A DNA stretch of 64,000 bases from Pelagomonas calceolata (lineage: Eukaryota; Sar; Pelagophyceae; Pelagomonadales; Pelagomonadaceae), in the NCBI GenBank assembly GCA_918797485.1, contig CAKKNE010000004.1:2480001-2544000 (forward strand), in the 5' to 3' direction. Positions 1-8,169 of the stretch are shown here, one piece after another (the first letter of the stretch is position 1; each line of letters begins with the position of its first letter). The translations under genes and the position numbers were made by a program. The notes below the pieces were generated by a model that did not search any database, was not told where the DNA came from, and was given only the letters and a program-made list of their open reading frames with translations.

Positions 1-1470
1 CGCGAGCACGAAGGCCAGACACTTCTCCCGCAAGGAAGCCGCCGCGTGCTGGTCCGCCGCGTGGAAGATGGTGGCCGCGTTCTCGACGTGGATGCTTCCC
101 AACATTCTGGATTCGCACATTCTTTTGAGCCGTTCCACCCCAAATTGGTCTGCGGCCTGGAAAAGCTCCATGGCCATATCTAAGTCCACCTCGACATCAT
201 CCGTGTACAGGTACTCGAGCAGCCGCAGGAAGATGTCCTTGCGCACGTCATTTATCGCGATCCTATCCATCAGCGACTCTCGCATGTCTCCAGTGAGCAA
301 AGCCCGGAAGTAGGGGCACCGCAAACACAGAACCTTGTGGGCCGGGACCTCCTGGCCCTCGACGACGAAGGTGACATCTGACAACAACTCGGAATTGACC
401 AGTTGTTTGAGGTCAGTCACGAGCGACGAAGCCGGAATGTCCGCGCCACCGAAACCAAACCGAAACTCCAGGAAGTCGTTCAGTCTATTGGAACCATCAT
501 ACCCACCGAAGACATACAACGAGTCCTTGTGTGTCACAGCAACATGGCAGAACCGATGCCCCGGCGCGTACCCAGAAGCCTGCACGGGCGCCCAGCACTT
601 CGCCTCGAGTCTCAATTCGTGGAAGTCGTTCATCGCGCTACCGGTAGACCCGCCAAAAACGAACATGCTCCCGCCGTGCGCGACCGCGACGTGCGAATCT
701 CTCGGAATAGGTGCAGGGCCATCCGCTTGCATGGCAGACCAAGCTCTAGCTGAAAAGTCGAAGACGTGCACATCATTTAAGTGCCTTGTCCCATCGTGGC
801 CGCCAAACAAGTACATGGCCTGGTCGTGGACGACGCATGTGGCTCTATAACGCGCTCTCGGTACTCGACCCTCACCAGTAATGGGCGCCCAGGCCCGCGT
901 CACGAAATTGAACTCGTGGAAGTCGCATCTATAACTCCCATCATACCCTCCAAACACGTAGAACGAATCTCGGTGCACGACCGCCGCGTGCGAGTGTCTC
1001 GGGGATGGGGGCAGTCCTGACAACGCTCTAACGGGACTCCAAGCTCGCTCCGCGACGGCGAACTCGTGGAAGTCGTTGACGCGAGAGGTACCGTCAAACC
1101 CGGCAAACACATAAAACGACCCGCCCCAGACAACTGCCACGTGGCGATCCCGCGGCGACGGCGGCGTGCCCGACGACGGCCGCACCGTCGACCAGGCCCG
1201 TTTACCAAAATCAAATTCCCAGCAGTCGTTGACTCGGTGCGAGCCATCGTATCCCCCGAAGCAGAGCATGCGGTCGCGCCAGACCGCGGCGACGTGCAAC
1301 GACCGCTGGCACGGGCCGGCCCCATCCGGAGCGTTCGCGTCGGTCTGGACTCTAAGCCAAGCGCGCATCGCGTCCTGCTCATTCGACGGGGGCGGCGGCG
1401 GTCTTACAGAGGGTGGCGGGGGCGGCCGCGGCGGCGTCGTGGCCTCCTCTCCATCTAACTCGAGGGCCAT
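1..1470 (-). CDS. Kelch-repeat/BTB protein, LZTR1-like (3' end beyond window)
   Basis: The frame is open from an ATG at 1470 (context GCCATGG) to the left edge, giving 490 residues with no stop. After a Pro-rich leader (about residues 1-30) come about six kelch blades with FGGYDGS / FAGFDGT / FGGHDGT motifs and the recurring 'NDFHEF' strand (about 50-350). A BTB/POZ domain follows (SDVTFVVEG, VPAHKVLCLRCPYFRALL) and runs into a BACK-like helix at the edge. The kelch-then-BTB order is that of LZTR1/RCBTB-type Cullin-3 substrate adaptors, so a role as an E3-ligase substrate receptor is inferred. Only the C-terminus is missing. A palindromic promoter motif lies 217 bp upstream in the same orientation. 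Confidence 0.9.
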   Translation of the reverse strand, partial: MALELDGEEATTPPRPPPPPSVRPPPPPSNEQDAMRAWLRVQTDANAPDGAGPCQRSLHVAAVWRDRMLCFGGYDGSHRVNDCWEFDFGKRAWSTVRPSSGTPPSPRDRHVAVVWGGSFYVFAGFDGTSRVNDFHEFAVAERAWSPVRALSGLPPSPRHSHAAVVHRDSFYVFGGYDGSYRCDFHEFNFVTRAWAPITGEGRVPRARYRATCVVHDQAMYLFGGHDGTRHLNDVHVFDFSARAWSAMQADGPAPIPRDSHVAVAHGGSMFVFGGSTGSAMNDFHELRLEAKCWAPVQASGYAPGHRFCHVAVTHKDSLYVFGGYDGSNRLNDFLEFRFGFGGADIPASSLVTDLKQLVNSELLSDVTFVVEGQEVPAHKVLCLRCPYFRALLTGDMRESLMDRIAINDVRKDIFLRLLEYLYTDDVEVDLDMAMELFQAADQFGVERLKRMCESRMLGSIHVENAATIFHAADQHAAASLREKCLAFVLA

Positions 1471-1687
1471 GGCTTTGTGCGATTCTCGGCTGGCCGCGTG
1501 TCGCGGCGGCGTGCGCTTTTTCCCCTCGGCGTGCTGCGCTGTGTTCGGCTCGTGGAGGCCGGAGCGTCCGGCGCGCCTCGTCGCAGCGCTGTCGTACAGT
1601 GTTAGACCGCTGTCGTCGGTCTGTCGGCTCTGGGGATAGCCCAGTATTACAGCCGCAGCTCGAGTAAGCCGCCGCCGCTGTGAGCTT

Positions 1688-1710
1688 GCTAGCGTCTGTA
1701 AGACACTAGC
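1688..1710 (-). promoter_or_regulatory. Palindromic upstream element, copy 1
   Basis: Read on the minus strand it has arms GCTAGTGTCTTACAG and ACGCTAGC. It sits 217 bp upstream of the kelch-BTB start, in the same orientation. It is the only structured sequence in the 313-bp spacer 1471-1783. Confidence 0.55.
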
Positions 1711-1783
1711 GCAAAGTGCGACGTAACTAGCCTCAGCCTCAAAAGCCTCCGCGACGCTTCAAGGAAACACAAAAACGAGCACA

Positions 1784-2704
1784 TTAGGTCATCACAACTC
1801 GCACGCTATCTCCAAATACGGGCGCGAACGACAGGCACGGCACGCCGCCGCCGAAAACCACGACGCCGTCGCCGGAAAACGCCGCGGCCGCGTGGACGGG
1901 GTAGGCCCGCATCACGTCGAGCGGCGCCTCGGCGACGCACTTTACGTCCTCTCCGATGCGGAGCACCGCGACGCCGCCGACCTCGCCCTCGTCCGCCGGG
2001 ACGCCGCCCGCGACGACCAGCTCGCCCGGCCGCGCCGTCGCGCACACGCAGGCCGCGAGGCGCCGCGACGCCGCCGCGGTCGCGTCGTCGAGCGCGAGCT
2101 CGCTCCACGCCGCGTCGGCGAAGCGCGCCGCGCGGCCGCCGCCGAAAGCGATTGTCTGCCCATCGGACGTCGAGCACGCGAACGCCACGGGAAACGCGGG
2201 CGCCGCGACGCGGCTCCACGTTTGCGTGGCCGGGTCGAGCACGTAGGCGTCATCATCGAGGTCGCCCGCGTCGCCCCGGCCGCCGCACACGAGGCATGCA
2301 TCGCCTGGGAGCGCGACGAACGCGTGCGACCACCGCGGCGCCGGCGGCGACCCCTCGCAGCGCAGCTCCCTCCAGACGTCGTCGTGCCAGCGCCAGGCGT
2401 CGCCGAACGCGCCGCCGGCGCGGCCGCCGTGGATGACGAAGCCGCCCTCGACGGCTGCGGCGCCGTGGCGCTCGCGCGCCTTCGGTCGCGGCGTCGACGA
2501 TACGGTGGGCGCGACGGTGCCATCGCTGCTCACGATGACCACGTCGTCGAGGCGGCGCAGCTTCTTGCCATCCCTGCCGTAGCCGCCATGAATAGCTACG
2601 CGAGTGCTGCTCAGTGGCACAGCAATGTGGCCCCAGCGCTGCAGTCTAGCTTCGGCCCAGTAGTTGAGCTGCAGCTGTCCGGCAGCAGCGTGCTGAGCAG
2701 TCAT
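1784..2704 (-). CDS. Kelch beta-propeller protein (wybutosine-enzyme-type propeller)
   Basis: 306 residues from the ATG at 2704; a GTG 12 nt upstream is not needed. At least five kelch-like repeats are visible (IHGGYGRDG, IHGGRAGGAFGD, VCGGRGDAGD, AFGGGRAAR, VAGGVPADEG). The C-terminal 'VVFGGGVPCLSF' resembles the last blade of the propeller in TYW4/LCMT2-type tRNA wybutosine proteins, but no methyltransferase domain is attached. It is therefore either a free propeller or a generic kelch adaptor. No signal peptide or membrane segment is seen. The promoter motif is 78 bp upstream, co-oriented. The opposite strand is also open over most of this gene, which is expected from GC-biased third positions. 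Confidence 0.75.
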   Translation of the reverse strand: MTAQHAAAGQLQLNYWAEARLQRWGHIAVPLSSTRVAIHGGYGRDGKKLRRLDDVVIVSSDGTVAPTVSSTPRPKARERHGAAAVEGGFVIHGGRAGGAFGDAWRWHDDVWRELRCEGSPPAPRWSHAFVALPGDACLVCGGRGDAGDLDDDAYVLDPATQTWSRVAAPAFPVAFACSTSDGQTIAFGGGRAARFADAAWSELALDDATAAASRRLAACVCATARPGELVVAGGVPADEGEVGGVAVLRIGEDVKCVAEAPLDVMRAYPVHAAAAFSGDGVVVFGGGVPCLSFAPVFGDSVRVVMT

Positions 2705-2782
2705 GCGATCGCTCACACACTATCAAGTCAAAATTCCATCACTGCGCACCGATTTTTTATCGGGGAGCTGAACCTCGCGTGG

Positions 2783-2806
2783 GCTAGCGGCCGGTAAGAC
2801 ACTAGC
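2783..2806 (-). promoter_or_regulatory. Palindromic upstream element, copy 2
   Basis: On the minus strand the arms are GCTAGTGTCTTACCG and GCCGCTAGC. It lies 78 bp upstream of the kelch-propeller start codon and is co-oriented. Confidence 0.55.
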
Positions 2807-2893
2807 AAGCTGCTGTGGAAGGATCATGGACAGCCTTGAGTGGAGAGAAATTACGCGACGTCTAGTTCGAGCCGTCCGCGTCCGACGGCGACC

Positions 2894-4012
2894 TCACAGC
2901 TCGAAGTCGGGGTCTTCCTCGTAGCTAACCGCTCGGCGCGGCCGGCGCGTGCGCGTCGACGGCGCGGCGGCGGCGCGCTCGTCGCGGCGGCGCTTCCTTG
3001 TGGCGTAGTCCGGCGCGTGACCCTTCGCCTTGCGCTTTTTGGGCACGAGTTGCCCGTCGACGACCGGGTTGATGTTCCTCCGACGTTGGACGTGTTGAGG
3101 AAGAGCCCGGATCGCCGCGTTGACGGCGTGCGCAGCCTGCTCCTGGGTGTCGAAGAGGCCGACCGTGCGCAGCTTGCCGTTCGCGTCGGTGTAGTGCGCC
3201 TGCCACCGTCGCCTGGTCTTGTCCCAACTCACGCCCCAGAACTTGGACGTCGTCTCCGTCAGCGCGAGTGCCGGGTCCGGCGCGACGACGGCGGAGCGGT
3301 CGCCCCACCCGCGCGGCACCAGCGCGCCCGTCGCATCGACAGCGTTTATGCGGCGCTTGCCTTCCAGGCCAGCGTCGCGAATGGCTTGGTCGCGGGCGCG
3401 TGCGGCCTCCTCCTCGTCGTCGAAGACGCCGACCAAGCGGCACTTGCCGTCCGCGTCTCTATAAAACGCCTTCCAGATCTTGTCTCTCCGATACCAAGTC
3501 ACGCCCCAGAACCGCGACGACGCCGTCCGCGCTCCCCGCGCGCCGCCGTCTCCGTCCGCAACGGCCGCAGGGACAATGTCGCGCGGAGCCAGTGGCGGGG
3601 GCACCGGCGGCGGGGCGGGTGGGGCCATCACCGGCGGCAGCGCCGTCCGAGCCGGCGCCGGCGCCGCGCGCACGTGCGCCGCGCGCACTTCGCCGTCGTC
3701 GCCGTCGTCCCAAATAATCTCGTAGGCGCGGCCGCCGTCCACGACCGCGTCCACTTCGCCCGGATACCACTTCTGTCCCCACAACGCCTCCACCCGGTCG
3801 CCGACGCTAAACGTCGCGACGGGCGTCAGCGCCACTCGAGACACCGTACGACAGTTCGGGCACGCCGTGAGCGCGCCGCGCCTCGTCGCCGTCGTGCCGG
3901 CCGCGCTCGCCAGCCGGGCCAGGCACGCGGCGTGGAAGCGGTGGCCGCACGCGAGCGCCGTTACGCCGCCGTCGAGGGCTTCGAGGCATATGCTGCATTG
4001 CTCGCCCGCCAT
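2894..4012 (-). CDS. RING finger - Tudor/Agenet-like - double AP2 protein
   Basis: 372 residues from the ATG at 4012, immediately before the RING. Residues about 5-55 form a RING domain (CSICLEAL...CGHRFHAACL...CPNC), the signature of an E3 ubiquitin ligase. Residues about 70-118 look like a Tudor/Agenet fold (FSVGDRVEALWGQKWYPGEV...YEIIWDDGDDGEVR). After a Pro-rich linker come two AP2/ERF-type DNA-binding domains, about 163-215 (SRFWGVTWYRRDKIWKAFY) and 255-310 (SKFWGVSWDKTRRRWQAHY). The tail is very basic (KKRKAKG, RKRRRDER), a probable nuclear signal. The combination suggests a sequence-specific chromatin protein with ligase activity. The domain calls are firm; the function is inferred. 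No palindromic promoter motif is seen upstream. Confidence 0.85.
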   Translation of the reverse strand: MAGEQCSICLEALDGGVTALACGHRFHAACLARLASAAGTTATRRGALTACPNCRTVSRVALTPVATFSVGDRVEALWGQKWYPGEVDAVVDGGRAYEIIWDDGDDGEVRAAHVRAAPAPARTALPPVMAPPAPPPVPPPLAPRDIVPAAVADGDGGARGARTASSRFWGVTWYRRDKIWKAFYRDADGKCRLVGVFDDEEEAARARDQAIRDAGLEGKRRINAVDATGALVPRGWGDRSAVVAPDPALALTETTSKFWGVSWDKTRRRWQAHYTDANGKLRTVGLFDTQEQAAHAVNAAIRALPQHVQRRRNINPVVDGQLVPKKRKAKGHAPDYATRKRRRDERAAAAPSTRTRRPRRAVSYEEDPDFEL

Positions 4013-4096
4013 GCCCTGAGTCGCGCGCGGCGGTCGATACTCGTCTACTTGCAGTGAGTGTACTTGGCCTTGTACTCTCAAGTCTCACTGTCCAGT

Positions 4097-4127
4097 TGCT
4101 CTCAAGTGAAGAGAGAGCACTTTTTTT
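4097..4127. other. Hairpin followed by a seven-T run
   Basis: Arms TGCTCTC (4097-4103) and GAGAGCA (4113-4119) with a 9-nt loop are followed on the plus strand by a run of seven T. It lies 85 bp upstream of the RING-AP2 gene and reads away from it. It could be a chance structure, or the end of a small plus-strand transcript; no Pol III A or B box was recognised. The rest of spacer 4013-4326 shows nothing. Confidence 0.25.
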
Positions 4128-4326
4128 ATGAGATGTTTCACCGATACGAGCGGTTGCGGCGGTTATGGGACAGCAATGGAGCCTAGGAATATGATCAGAA
4201 CGTCGCGTCGATCCCCGCGCCGGGCTCGCAAAGCAAAGCTAAGCTGCACCCCCTCCAAGCTCCCCAAGCTCTTACCCTAGCCCCTCTAGCCTGCCTCCCG
4301 TCCAAAAAGAAGTAGAACAACAAAAC

Positions 4327-6083
4327 TTACGCCCCATAATACTCCTCAAACGGAAAATCCAGCACGGCCGCGGGCCACCAGCGGTGGTGCTGGGGAAAGG
4401 CGCCCCGCTTCCGGACCGAGGGCGGCACCGCGGCGAGGACTTGCGGCGGTACCGGGCCATTGAACGCAATCAGCGACACGACCTGGCCCTTCTCAAACCG
4501 CCACTCATCACACCCCGTGTAGTCCTTGTGTCGTAATGGTGTTCTCCCATAGAACCTATCGGCAGAGGGAGAGTACGCGGTGCGAGTACGCCACCAGCAT
4601 CGTAAATGGCTTGAATGTTCGTCCAGCATGCGGCGCATCAATTGGGACCGCGTCATGCCGCTTGGGAGGGGCACGTCGCGCTCGCACGTGCCGCTGTTGT
4701 TCGACGCCCAGTTTCTATGGAGTCGCCCGATTGTATTTCTTGAAGAACAAGATGTGCAGCTCTTTACTAGTTCTGGAGGTAACACTGCCTCCGCATCCAC
4801 GTCCAGCACCCAGAAGTCCGAGGGCGCCACGGGGTGCGTGTGGAACCAACTCGACGTGAACACTCCGGACACCGGCATGCGATACGTGAACCACGCGACA
4901 CCGTCGCCCTTCGTATCATACAAAGCCCCATCCCCACCAACACCGAAATCTAAAATGTGCACCGGTTTCAGCTGTTTATTGGAAGTGTGCACTCTACCAT
5001 ACTCGTAGATAACTTTTCTTGCCCCTCCGGGCGGGACGTGCTCCAAGACACTGTTGGCCCAGTGGTCCTCTCCTTTGTAGCGCGGGAAGCCGTAGCCATC
5101 AGGTACCTTGGCGTAGTAGCAGGGCGTCGCCTGGTCCTCTAAATGGGGATCGCAGCCGTACAAGTCGTTGTTGAAACCTGCGTCAAGGAGCGATCCGTTT
5201 GGACTGAGAGGGCGCGTCGCAACGATGGCGTCGAGGTGGAGCCGGACCGAGGGAGCGCGTCGCGTCGCTGGCGTCAATGGAGCCACCTCGACGCCGTCGA
5301 CGCGTTGCAAGAGGACACCGCGTGCGCACCGGGCGTGTTCGTCGACGTCTGGAGCCAGTCGTCTCCGTTGCTCTTCTTGCCCTGCTCGTTCATTGATGAC
5401 AGAGGCAGGCGCGCGATGGGGTTGAAGCCGAAGAACGGTGAGGACGGGTTGTTGTACGCTAATTTTTCTGGGAAGCCTGTTACATAAACCGCCGAGTGGT
5501 GCGGGTGCACGGGCGGGTAGGATAAAGGTCGCAGGTTGTCGTCGAGGTAGCCGTCGACCGCCTCCACGAGATAGGCCATGTCGTCGTCCAGGGGCGCCGC
5601 CGGCACGAAAAAAGTATTGATGATCTTCCCGGGATTCAGTGTGATCGGACCTAAGCGTGTAATGTCGAGCTGGTACTTATGGCCATCCTGTTCCCAGGTC
5701 TGCGTGCACACCGTGGCCTCCAAGAAGCTCTGGGACCACTGGTTGTACATGTTCCTCGATTTCCACTTGCTGCCCGTGAAGGCACCTCCATAAGTACTTC
5801 GCAGATACTTCTTCGTGTGCGCGAAGACCGACACGGGCGAGGACCACTTGCACTTGCTCCTTTTATCAGCATACCAGCCCGTATACCGGTCAGGATTTTG
5901 ATAAGCAAAGGGCTGGAGCTCCCAGCCATTTGGTGCTTTGTAATTGTGGTCGTAGGCCGCCCAGGTCTCTTCCGCCTCGCCGTCGTTGATGGTCGTGGCG
6001 TTGCCGGCCGTGCGGTAGCCCGGCGCCCAGTTGGACTTTGTTACGGCAGTCGCGACTGCGGCGACGACGAGGACTCTAAGCAT
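4327..6083 (-). CDS. Secreted or luminal protein of unknown function, two exons
   Basis: Spliced as 6083-5330 and 5177-4327, giving 534 residues. The intron 5329-5178 (152 bp) is GT...CAG. The join restores one frame (…TNTPG|FNNDLYGC…), whereas each exon alone runs into a stop. The N-terminus MLRVLVVAAVATAVTKS is a clear signal peptide. The body is rich in Trp, Tyr, His and paired Cys (CSS, CERD), typical of an extracellular or luminal fold. The conserved-looking stretch WFHTHPVAPSDFWVLD could include metal-binding histidines. I do not recognise the family. The intron carries an internal hairpin (GGCGTCGAGGTGG ... CCACCTCGACGCC). The start is the first ATG and sits beside the tandem repeat 6095-6215. 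Confidence 0.75.
5178..5329 (-). other. Intron with an internal hairpin
   Basis: This 152-bp GT-AG intron of the secreted-protein gene has internal inverted arms GGCGTCGAGGTGG and CCACCTCGACGCC. The acceptor TTGACGCAG is followed by GT, as in several other introns here. Confidence 0.7.
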
Positions 6084-6094
6084 GGTGCATCTGA

Positions 6095-6215
6095 GAGTAG
6101 TTTGGAGCCGCGTCGATGGCGTTGGGGCTAACCACTGCGCTCAGCTGTGAGATATGAGTAGTTTGAGCCGCCGATGGCGTTCTGGGGCTGCCCACAGCGC
6201 GCTCAGCTGTAAGAT
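6095..6215. repeat. Two tandem copies of a 60-bp unit
   Basis: Units 6095-6154 and 6156-6215 share GAGTAGTTT, GAGCCGC, CGATGGCGTT, GGGGCT, GCGCTCAGCTGT and AAGAT/GAGAT blocks in the same order. They lie in the short divergent promoter between the secreted-protein gene and the M50 protease. The CGATGGCGT word recurs in several introns and spacers of this window. Confidence 0.7.
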
Positions 6216-6229
6216 CAGAAACGAAGAAT

Positions 6230-6249
6230 GCTAGTGTGTCGCTACGCTA
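6230..6249 (+). promoter_or_regulatory. Palindromic upstream element, copy 3
   Basis: GCTAGTGTGTCGCTACGCTA, 47 bp upstream of the M50 protease start used here. It overlaps an upstream in-frame ATG (6228), which argues that translation starts downstream at 6297. Confidence 0.5.
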
Positions 6250-6296
6250 CCTCACATCTCAAGCCCCTCACAGCTTTTGTGACTAGCCTGTGCAAA

Positions 6297-7502
6297 ATGA
6301 TGCTACGGCTCGCTATAAGGCAAGCTGGACGGGTGCATGGTGTTGCCAGGTCCACCTATTTCACTGGTGCGGCCGCACGCAAGGAGGCTGCATCAAGGCT
6401 CGGCGCTCGGCAGTCGACATCGATCGCGGCGCGACCCGCGAAAGCCTTAAATCATGCACTGATAGTAGCGCGGCCGCGGCCGGTGACGCGCAGCATCGCC
6501 GGCCTCGCGCGCGCGACCGCCGGCGCGCCAGCGAAGGCGCGCGTCACCTGGATCGGCGCCGGGCGGCCCGTGTTAACCGCCTACGCAACGCGCGAGCTAT
6601 CGAGCGGTCGGAAGGGCGGCGGCGGCCGTGTGGGGGCGCTTTTTGGGCTTGCTGCAGTAGCCCTGGGAAAATTCAAGTACGTGCTCGTCGCTCTAAAGCT
6701 GACGAAGCTCGCGCCAGTGCTCTCGATGGTGGCGTCGTCCCTCGCCTACAGCGCCATCTTCGGGCCGGCCTACGGCTGCGGCATGGTCGGTTTAATTTTC
6801 GTCCACGAGTGCGGGCACATCCTCGCGATGCGGTACTACGGGCTGCCCTTCAGCCCGATGCTCTTCATCCCCTTCGTGGGCGCGGTGATCCAGATGCAGA
6901 AGCTTCCCGCGACTGCTGCGCAAAGCGCCGTCGTCGCCCTGGCCGGGCCTGTTGTTGGAGGCGTCGCGGCGGGCGCGACGGCGTTTGCTGGGCACGCCAC
7001 CGGCTCGCAGCTATTGATGGCGCTCGGGGACTGGGGCTTCATGATCAACCTGTTCAATCTGTTGCCGATCGGGGGGCTGGACGGCGGGCGCGTCGCGGAT
7101 GCGTTGCACCCGGCATTGCCGGCGCTCGGTCTGGTGGGCGGCGTGGGCTTGGCGGCTTCCGGAGCCATTGCCAATCCCATATTCTATCTCGTGCTCCTCT
7201 CGGGCGCGTTCCAGGTGGGTGGCCAGCTCTTCGGATTTTCACAGCCGCCGCCGGCGCACTACCGGATGACGGGCGGTCCCATGATCGCCACGGCGCTAGC
7301 TTACGTCGGGTGCATCGGAAGTCTCGTGGCCGGCATGGCTTTGAACAATGTGGGGCGAAAGTCGCCGCGCCGCATCGAGGCGGAACAGCGCGGCGAGATC
7401 ATCGACCGGGCGCCGACGGGCGGCGGCGACGGCGTCTACGACGACTACTTCGCGGAGTTCGACGATAGCAACAGTCGCCGCGACGACCGGTGGGGCGGGT
7501 AA
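6297..7502 (+). CDS. M50-family zinc metalloprotease (site-2-protease-like)
   Basis: 401 residues from the ATG at 6297 (6300 is also possible). The zinc site is HECGH (H170, E171, H174) at the start of a membrane helix. The second metal-ligand motif is 'LFNLLPIGGLDGGR', with D262 as the expected third ligand. Several hydrophobic segments surround both motifs. The basic, Ser/Arg/Ala-rich N-terminus (about 1-110) looks like an organelle transit sequence, so cleavage of membrane proteins in plastid or mitochondrion, as for EGY/S2P homologues, is inferred. The family call rests on both motifs. The Asp/Arg-rich C-terminus is probably solvent exposed. Its promoter is shared with the divergent secreted-protein gene. 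Confidence 0.88.
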   Translation: MMLRLAIRQAGRVHGVARSTYFTGAAARKEAASRLGARQSTSIAARPAKALNHALIVARPRPVTRSIAGLARATAGAPAKARVTWIGAGRPVLTAYATRELSSGRKGGGGRVGALFGLAAVALGKFKYVLVALKLTKLAPVLSMVASSLAYSAIFGPAYGCGMVGLIFVHECGHILAMRYYGLPFSPMLFIPFVGAVIQMQKLPATAAQSAVVALAGPVVGGVAAGATAFAGHATGSQLLMALGDWGFMINLFNLLPIGGLDGGRVADALHPALPALGLVGGVGLAASGAIANPIFYLVLLSGAFQVGGQLFGFSQPPPAHYRMTGGPMIATALAYVGCIGSLVAGMALNNVGRKSPRRIEAEQRGEIIDRAPTGGGDGVYDDYFAEFDDSNSRRDDRWGG

Positions 7503-7508
7503 GTGTTT

Positions 7509-7532
7509 CTAGTGTCTCTGTGTACGCTAGCT
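7509..7532 (+). promoter_or_regulatory. Palindromic upstream element, copy 4
   Basis: CTAGTGTCTCTGTGT then ACGCTAGCT. It begins 7 bp after the protease stop and lies 103 bp upstream of the ferredoxin-like start, co-oriented with both genes. Confidence 0.5.
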
Positions 7533-7635
7533 AATTATTTGGCAACTATGAAACGAGCGTGTTATCGCTCTATCGGTGGAACAGAGCGACTGAACTAGCA
7601 GGTGTGCCTGGTCTACTGCTGCTGCGCAATTCGTG

Positions 7636-8151
7636 ATGAGGGCGTGCGTTGTTTTTGCGGCGGCAGCCAGCGCCATGTCGACCACTACAAAACCGACCGT
7701 GCGCTTCACTGGCGGCGGAATTGATGTGAGCGCACCCATCGAGGCCGTAGCGATGGGCCGGAAGCGGCCCACGCTTATGGACATCGCTGACGAGGCGGGC
7801 GTCCACATCCCTCGGTCGTGTTGCGCCGGGACCTGTGCTGTTTGTGAAGTAAAGATCACGCGTAACGGCCGCGAGCGGACCGTGCGCGCCTGTACGGCGA
7901 CGCCGCGCGACGAGGATGTCGTAGACGTCAGCTCGGGCGACGCGGAGCTGGCGCGAATGATGGCGCGCTTCGAGGGCCAGGACGGCCTAGACTACGGTAG
8001 GGTGGCGCCCGCGGCGCCGTCCAGGCCAGCCAGGCCACCGCCGCCACCCGTGTACGAGGACGCCTGGAGGGAACCCGAGCCAGTAGTCTTCGCCGACGAC
8101 GACGACGATTTCTCGATAGGCGGCGCGGCCCCGTGGGATGTGATACAGTAA
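7636..8151 (+). CDS. 2Fe-2S ferredoxin-like protein with N-terminal leader
   Basis: 171 residues from the ATG at 7636. MRACVVFAAAASA is a short hydrophobic leader. The cluster motif is C62-x4-C67-x2-C70 (RSCCAGTCAVC), followed by 'VRAC' with C86. The 15-residue spacing between the third and fourth cysteines is much shorter than in plant-type ferredoxins and closer to the Fer2_4/NuoG N-terminal type. The C-terminal 60 residues are Pro- and Asp-rich without a recognised fold. Electron transfer in an organelle is inferred; the partner is unknown. Its stop is 18 bp from the convergent NRPS-like gene. Confidence 0.82.
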   Translation: MRACVVFAAAASAMSTTTKPTVRFTGGGIDVSAPIEAVAMGRKRPTLMDIADEAGVHIPRSCCAGTCAVCEVKITRNGRERTVRACTATPRDEDVVDVSSGDAELARMMARFEGQDGLDYGRVAPAAPSRPARPPPPPVYEDAWREPEPVVFADDDDDFSIGGAAPWDVIQ

Positions 8152-8169
8152 TGGTAATTATGTCAAAAA

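Noticed and set aside
1892-4057. Long open frames on the plus strand opposite the kelch and RING-AP2 genes
   Set aside because: They mirror genes with clear domains and encode Arg/Ala-rich sequence without motifs; GC-rich third positions explain them.
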